DNA of 64,000 nt from Macrotrachela quadricornifera (lineage: Eukaryota; Rotifera; Eurotatoria; Philodinida; Philodinidae). The stretch is from assembly GCA_022393335.1 (NCBI GenBank), contig JAJEKB010020748.1, forward strand, positions 433,731-497,730. The letters are read 5' to 3'. Positions 59,301 to 64,000 of the stretch are shown here, piece by piece. The notes under the pieces are model-generated. The model worked only from the letters and a program-made list of their open reading frames with translations, was not told where the DNA came from and made no database searches. A program made the position numbers and the translations under genes. Every line of letters begins with the position of its first letter. The first letter of the stretch is position 1.

Positions 59301-62300
59301 TAGGAGCTTTACCGAACCCCCAGAAAAAGGTTCGGCAGATGTGAAAAAGATTGGAAATATGTTGAAAGTATGAAAAAACGAATAAAAAAATCTACGAAAC
59401 CTTTAAAGGATTTTTCCCTGGATACACGGGAAGATCCTTTAAAGGTTTCGTAGATTTTTTTATTTGTTTTTTCAAACTTTCAACATATTTCCAATCTTTT
59501 TCACATCTGCCGAACCTTTTTCTGGGGGTTCGGTAAAGCTCCTATTTTTTTTAGAGTGCAGTAAATGATGATTTTCTAAAAGACAGTAGACTATTGAAAG
59601 ATGACAACTTGCATTGTCACATGCAGTCCTTATGCGATATGATTTGAGTTAAGAGTTAGATCAAATATTGTTAATAACACTTCTACTTATTTTTTATGAA
59701 TCTAAGGAGTACCCGAAATTCTTGCTTTTTTTCTCTTTAATATCGATTTAAATCTAAAAATCTTGAACAAAAAAAGTAGCGCAAACTATAGCGTAGGGTA
59801 AAGCGGCTGAAACATAGTCATTTTCTGACACCAGCTGCAGCAGATGAAAGAAGGCACATCAAAGTGATGCGTAATACATATTATAGCGTCAAATAAGAAA
59901 CGTGCTTGGGTCACAGTTTTGAAGGATCCTGAGCGTTTTTCTGTACACTCGCTGGCACAGCAAGCGCACTAAATTATTCCACAAATACTTTCGACAACAA
60001 TTGACTATGGTTTAGAGACGTGAGACGAATGATATTAATTGACTCGCCGATGTAGATGTCTACCTCGTCGAGCAGTACAAGATTAAATATCTGCCGAGGA
60101 ATCATCTTCATTCATCTATTGAAAAGGATGTCCAGCGATCAAATTTGATCCGTCGTTTTTTTCTCGGTATATTAAGCTTTTGCGCATCCAGGAATGTCAT
60201 TGTATAGCCTCTTTCCATCTACCTGTCCTCACCAGCAGTCCGAGATATGTAAAAACTTCTTCCGTTGACTGAATGATAGAAGGAGAACAGGATTCTTTTA
60301 ATACAGCCAAGGACGTTATGGGCTTTCAAGAACTGATGCAAGCACCTATTACATATGACACCTTGAAAAGATGAGAGCGAATGTTCTCGCTCTTGTTCTC
60401 CTTGAGTTTCATTGAGCAGAGATAAATTAGTGAAAGGAGGTGACTATCAAGTATGATGATTAGTTGCACCCTACAGCATAGGGCGGTGGCATATATTGAG
60501 CAGACGGATATATTTGTAACCATTTTTCATTGTAGGTGAACGTTCATGTAGAGTGTAACTCGAATTGAGTTCGACTTTGATCTGTATTAATACCCTCATC
60601 TAGTTCATATTCTAGCAAAGGATTGCGAACATTAGCTATGAATTAATCAGCTAAAGATATGGTGGCTCCTTGCTTTTATACTGCTCATTTTGTTACAGTC
60701 CATGAAGATTAAAGAGTTCTAGTAGGTTTAGCCCTAAACAATTTTCAAGAAAAAATAGGGTTTTGATTAAAACAGAAGAGCTCCTGTTTTATATTTGTTC
60801 TGGTGGTAGGGTATGAAAGTTCCTTTGATAGATTTAAAAGAAATGATCACAAATCTCTCAATTCTGCCACCTAATGTGATATAATATTGTGTTTATATTT
60901 GAGAAAGTACAGCCAATGACTTTAAGTCACAAAATTTTACATAGACTGATTCATAGCTTTTGTAAAAGCCCACCGACACAAATCTATATCACGCACAAGT
61001 AAAGTGTTCTTCCGAGCCCGTTCCAACATATGAAACATATGATTATCAATCTTATCAAGTTTTCAATTCTTCTTCCAATTTTCCTCCACATAATGGCGAA
61101 AATGCATGGGGGGAAACAACTAAGACTTCACGTATGAAGTCTCATAAAGTCATGAAAGTCTCGTGAAGTGTTCTGAAGTTCATTGAAGTCAAAGAATATC
61201 TCTGAAGTCACTGAAGTCGCATGACGTCTTTTGAAATTCAAAGACGAACTAACTGAGACTTCACGTATAAAGTCTTGCGAAGTTATCTGGAGTCGGATGA
61301 AGTCTTTGCAATCATCTGAAGTCTAATGAAGGCGCATGAAGTCTATTGAAATCATAGAAAAAAATTCAAAAAAATGAAGTCTTTCATCGTGAAGTCAGTG
61401 GAAGTCAAGTGAAGTCCGCTATTTCCCCCTTGGATTTTTGTAAAAATCGACCTCGCAATAGTTCATTGTGCAATGGAAATTTCTCGAGAACAATAAGAGA
61501 TATAAGGCTAGATTGTAACCGAATATAGAACTGTGAGAACTATGTGTATGCTAAAAGCTTGAGTAACAGTGGAGGAATAAATCAAAAGTTATTGACGATG
61601 AAATTTGCAAATGGTCTAAATATATATGAAGCGGGACTTGGACTTTTTAGGCAAAATTGTTTTTGTGCAAAGAAAAGGGAAGTAGTTCAGAAGAAGCTTT
61701 TTTTATCAATGTTTGTTTTAGTCTCGCAGATTTTCTTTTAAGTACTTTTGCGTTTTCACAACTTATAGTCAAAAAAAGAAAATTAATAAGGAAGACCCTA
61801 CTGCAACCTAACGAACAAATGTCTTGAATTAGGTATTTGCAACGAATGAATGTAGAAAGAGAAATAACGAAACACGAAAAGTTTATAATTCTACAGTATA
61901 TTTCAGACTGTATAAAATAGAGTGTTCACTAGATATTTTTCGCTACCTCAGCGCTAAAAAAATTTTCTTTTCTCAATAGACTTTTCTATAAAACGCGATT
62001 TTTTTGCTGTGTAAAGGTCATAAGTCCATACTAATGTGAGCTAGACAGCTGAGATTTGCTGCATATTTGGGGTATCCAGAGAGGAATAGCATGTCGGTCA
62101 ACGAGAACAAAAGTTATTAGGTAAATACAGCTAAATCACAATTGTACCAAAAAGTTGCAATTTATTCACATTCATTTGTTCATAGTAGATTAATTAATCG
62201 CGACATTCACTAGTAGAAGTTCGCTCTTCAGTTCAGATGACAAATATAGAATCTATGATCGCAGTTTTTTTAGTAGTTATTCTTTTTGTTATTTAGTTAA

Positions 62301-63240
62301 TCGAGATAAAATTAATCGATATACCAAGCTAGAGAGACTATGTAAAGAACTGGATACCATTATTAATATCTCTGGTCTTAACAGATTAGTGATTGAATAT
62401 ATTGATATCTTAACTGATTCGGTTCGAACAGACTATTAGCTTTCTACTTAAGATAAACTGGTGAAATGACAGATATTCAATAACGAAAGTTAATTTTAAA
62501 TTGATATATACCATCATAATAACTATCCTAAGCATTTTAAATTTCCTTTGATTGCTAAATTCCCTAACGAATACGGATTTTGTGGAATTGAATCAGATTT
62601 CATTTATGTTAGCATGTTTACTTATTTGTTTGTATCATTAGGGTGCTTGGTCGTTCTTGTACTGTTCAATTCGCTGAATACTCAAACTACTACAGTCAAG
62701 ATATCAAATCCCACTTTCACTGCCTACAACTATACGCAAGCCTTGCATTCAAATACATTCAGGTGTCCTTGTTCAACGATGAAAATACCCTTTGATACTT
62801 TTATTTCATTTACTCCAATCTTACATCAGCTATGCTCGAGCGAGTTTGTCAACAATAATTGGAAGTCAATAATTTCATACATACATGGATGGATCCCTAC
62901 AGACTGGCGTAATCCGATTATCGAACGATTCCAGTTGTTGTCGACCCTCTGTCAACAGGCTAATGTTACTGTCTATGATGCTGTTCGGCGTTTTATTAAG
63001 CGATCCTTTATTACTACAAATGTACTCACTGAAATTGAATTTAATGCGCAGTTAAATGTAATTTTCGATCAATTTATTCAGTCGACAAGCACCGATTATA
63101 GTAGATTTCTCGATATAATACGTCTTGTGACTCAAGTTGATCAGCCTTATACGGGAGAATCCAATATTTATCAGCCACATTTTAACGCAAAAATAAATAT
63201 CGTACACATTACAAATACAACAGCGGACAAACAATTTAAG
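50306..63240 (+). CDS. Modular multi-pass membrane protein, 3' end beyond window (gene 2)
   Basis: Exons: 50306-50539, 53031-53323, 57475-58080, 58128-58434, 58496-58633, 62642-63240; every junction is GT-AG and phase-consistent, giving about 725 residues so far. The start is uncertain: ATG 50371 is plausible, but an acceptor (TTTCAG) just before 50306 allows an upstream exon. Module 1: acidic cytoplasmic stretch, helix YLILFILSFYYVAIIVL across the first junction, ectodomain starting SCPCSTSNIPYNAF with several CxxC/CxC and N-x-S/T sites, ending SFCTYTTGDSDN, then helix TLLLSLYGGLTLMLRFIAAG. A basic loop follows, then module 2: helix YLILIIGCLVVLVLFNSL and a second ectodomain (RCPCSTMKIPFDTF). 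I recall this architecture as abundant in bdelloids, function unknown. Introns of 47 and 61 bp contrast with 2491, 4151 and 4008 bp. Confidence 0.68.
51355..51900 (-). pseudogene. Tc1-like transposase relic in gene 2 intron
   Basis: On the minus strand, allowing shifts, blocks resembling the end of a Tc1-family transposase appear: a QDD near 51665, IELRRWPTKSFDVWLIENVL (normally ...WP-x-x-S-P-D-L-N-P-I-E-N), KEKLRGHNY, and near 51370-51430 NIQARLKSVMDQDSDQL. Stops and frameshifts are frequent. Ends of the element were not found. Confidence 0.5.
54116..54989. mobile_element. TA-flanked inverted-repeat element in gene 2 intron
   Basis: Left end CCCTAGTGGATGTACTGAGC then TTAGGGTACC; right end the inverse of CCCTAGTAAATGTACTGAGC then TTAGGGTACC. 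About 28 of 31 terminal bases match. Both sides are flanked by TA, which fits a Tc1/mariner-type target duplication. Other GGTACC-containing motifs repeat in the left part. 874 bp, no transposase seen. Confidence 0.7.
54990..57474. other. Remainder of gene 2 large intron
   Basis: AT-rich. One minus-strand frame at 56020-56259 contains ITHLVLFGQMSSGNQSRGS, faintly like a LINE C-terminus. Nothing else could be supported. Confidence 0.35.
59285..59561. mobile_element. Near-perfect hairpin element in gene 2 intron
   Basis: A 277-bp inverted repeat: the left arm (CACTCTAAAAAAACTAGGAG, CTTTACCGAACCCCCAGAAA, AAGGTTCGGCAGATGTGAAA, ...) is repeated inverted on the right almost without change, around a short centre (TTTTTCCCTGGATACACGGG). 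TA flanks both sides (59283-59284 and 59562-59563). High arm identity indicates recent origin. MITE-like. Confidence 0.8.
59562..61121. other. Intronic, nothing firmly recognised
   Basis: AT-rich to mixed sequence. 59850-60530 is less AT-rich and could be decayed retroelement, but no motif was convincing in any frame. Confidence 0.35.
61122..61418. repeat. GAAGTC-rich simple repeat
   Basis: Eleven exact GAAGTC hexamers and many one-base variants (AAAGTC, GAAGTT, GACGTC), usually spaced 10-18 bases apart as TGAAGTC. A longer duplication starts with AACTAAGACTTCACGTATGA and AACTGAGACTTCACGTATAA about 136 bases apart. No ORF. Confidence 0.8.
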
Positions 63241-64000
63241 GTATTGCATCACTCATAAAAAAATAATTTCGTGTACACTTGATTGATAGTACTATGATAG
63301 TCAAATTTCTTGCATCTCGGTTCAAAAAAACTTCTAAACATATTTTTATTTGCAATGGATGTATTTATACTATCAGTTAAAGATATGACATATATTCAGG
63401 TCAAACGAAAGCTCGGGTATTTGTAAACAACGAGATGACTCACAATGAGCCCCAAATCCAGAATTGATACCATAGGTAGATCGAGCTCGGAGAGCTGATT
63501 TCACAACCATCCACAATATCCCAAAAAGTTGAACTAAAAGAGTGATTTCCCACAAATATTGAATTTTTCAATTTATAATGATCCCCAACGACCCATAATG
63601 ACCCATATTTTTTTGCTACTAAGTAGTCCCACGTTGAGTTAAATACATTCCCGAAAGATTGGCGATATATAATGTCGTCTAAGAAAAATACGAGGAACGT
63701 ATTTTTTCAACTTTTCATATATTCCTAAGTTTTCCAATAAGGACTTTCTTTCCATCGAGCTCTCCTTTTTTTCGTGAAATGGAATGCTCTTTTCATACAT
63801 GAACAAGATTTTATGAAATGATTTATCTTTAATCTAGGTTGAATCGGTTGAAGAACCTCCGATATACTAGGATGACCTGTCTACAAGCAGGGCTCTACGC
63901 AAATCAGGCTCGGCATTTCTAAAACCTACCTCAAATCCTTGTTCTTGTATGAAAAAAATATTCTATTTGACGAAAAAAAGGAGAGCTAGATGGAAAGAAA
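63241..64000. other. Start of next gene 2 intron, no exon found
   Basis: After the donor at 63241 (GTATTG) no continuation exon could be identified before the window ends. Confidence 0.4.

Noticed and set aside
59850..60530. Decayed LINE in gene 2 intron
   Set aside because: Base composition hints at former coding sequence, but no RT or endonuclease motif was found in six frames.

Overview
The window looks like a transposon-rich, possibly subtelomeric piece of a bdelloid rotifer genome (Rotaria- or Adineta-like). This is an inference from four things. The sequence is AT-rich. Ordinary introns are GT-AG and only 47-73 bp. There are Penelope-like (Athena-type) retroelement fragments with a hammerhead ribozyme. 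There are also Thr-rich or multi-pass membrane protein families of the kind I associate with bdelloids. No tRNA, rRNA, operon or CRISPR was found. Positions 35336-35735 are a 400-base assembly gap.

Only two large genes look intact at the exon level, both on the + strand. Gene 1 (9184-20163, five exons) encodes a signal-anchored protein with a Thr-rich stalk and two copies of a ~125-residue extracellular domain. Gene 2 (about 50306-63240, continuing past the window) encodes a modular multi-pass protein with Cys-rich, N-glycosylated ectodomains. In both, exon phases match across every junction, but several introns are 0.9-4.8 kb. The oversized introns hold transposable elements: a MULE, a hAT nested in a mariner and two small inverted-repeat elements in gene 1; Tc1 debris and two TA-flanked inverted-repeat elements in gene 2.

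Region by region: 1-7.3 kb has degenerate tandem repeats, a 166-bp hAT-type element with an 8-bp target duplication, two LTR-like sequences, palindromic elements and an unrecognised minus-strand gene. 9.2-20.2 kb is gene 1. 21-24.4 kb holds foldback and inverted-repeat elements. 24.6-29.1 kb is a piggyBac element inserted at TTAA in a Penelope-like reverse transcriptase, followed by the start of another Penelope-like ORF and a hammerhead ribozyme. 29.7-33.9 kb has three broken cellular or transposon genes and an acidic ORF: an ABM-type monooxygenase with a one-base frameshift, a minus-strand gene interrupted by a CCTATAGGAT-rich element, and the N-terminus of a CENP-B-like transposase. 34-39.3 kb is a block of long palindromes and tandem repeats lying between two inverted 135-bp repeats. 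43.3-44.5 kb holds a tandem array of short hairpins, a palindromic element and a second tandem array. 45.3-48.4 kb is a decayed LINE. 49.5-64 kb is a membrane-gene fragment and gene 2.

Most coding sequence here belongs to decaying mobile elements. The two membrane-protein genes are the probable functional content. All family assignments were made by eye from motifs; none was checked against a database.
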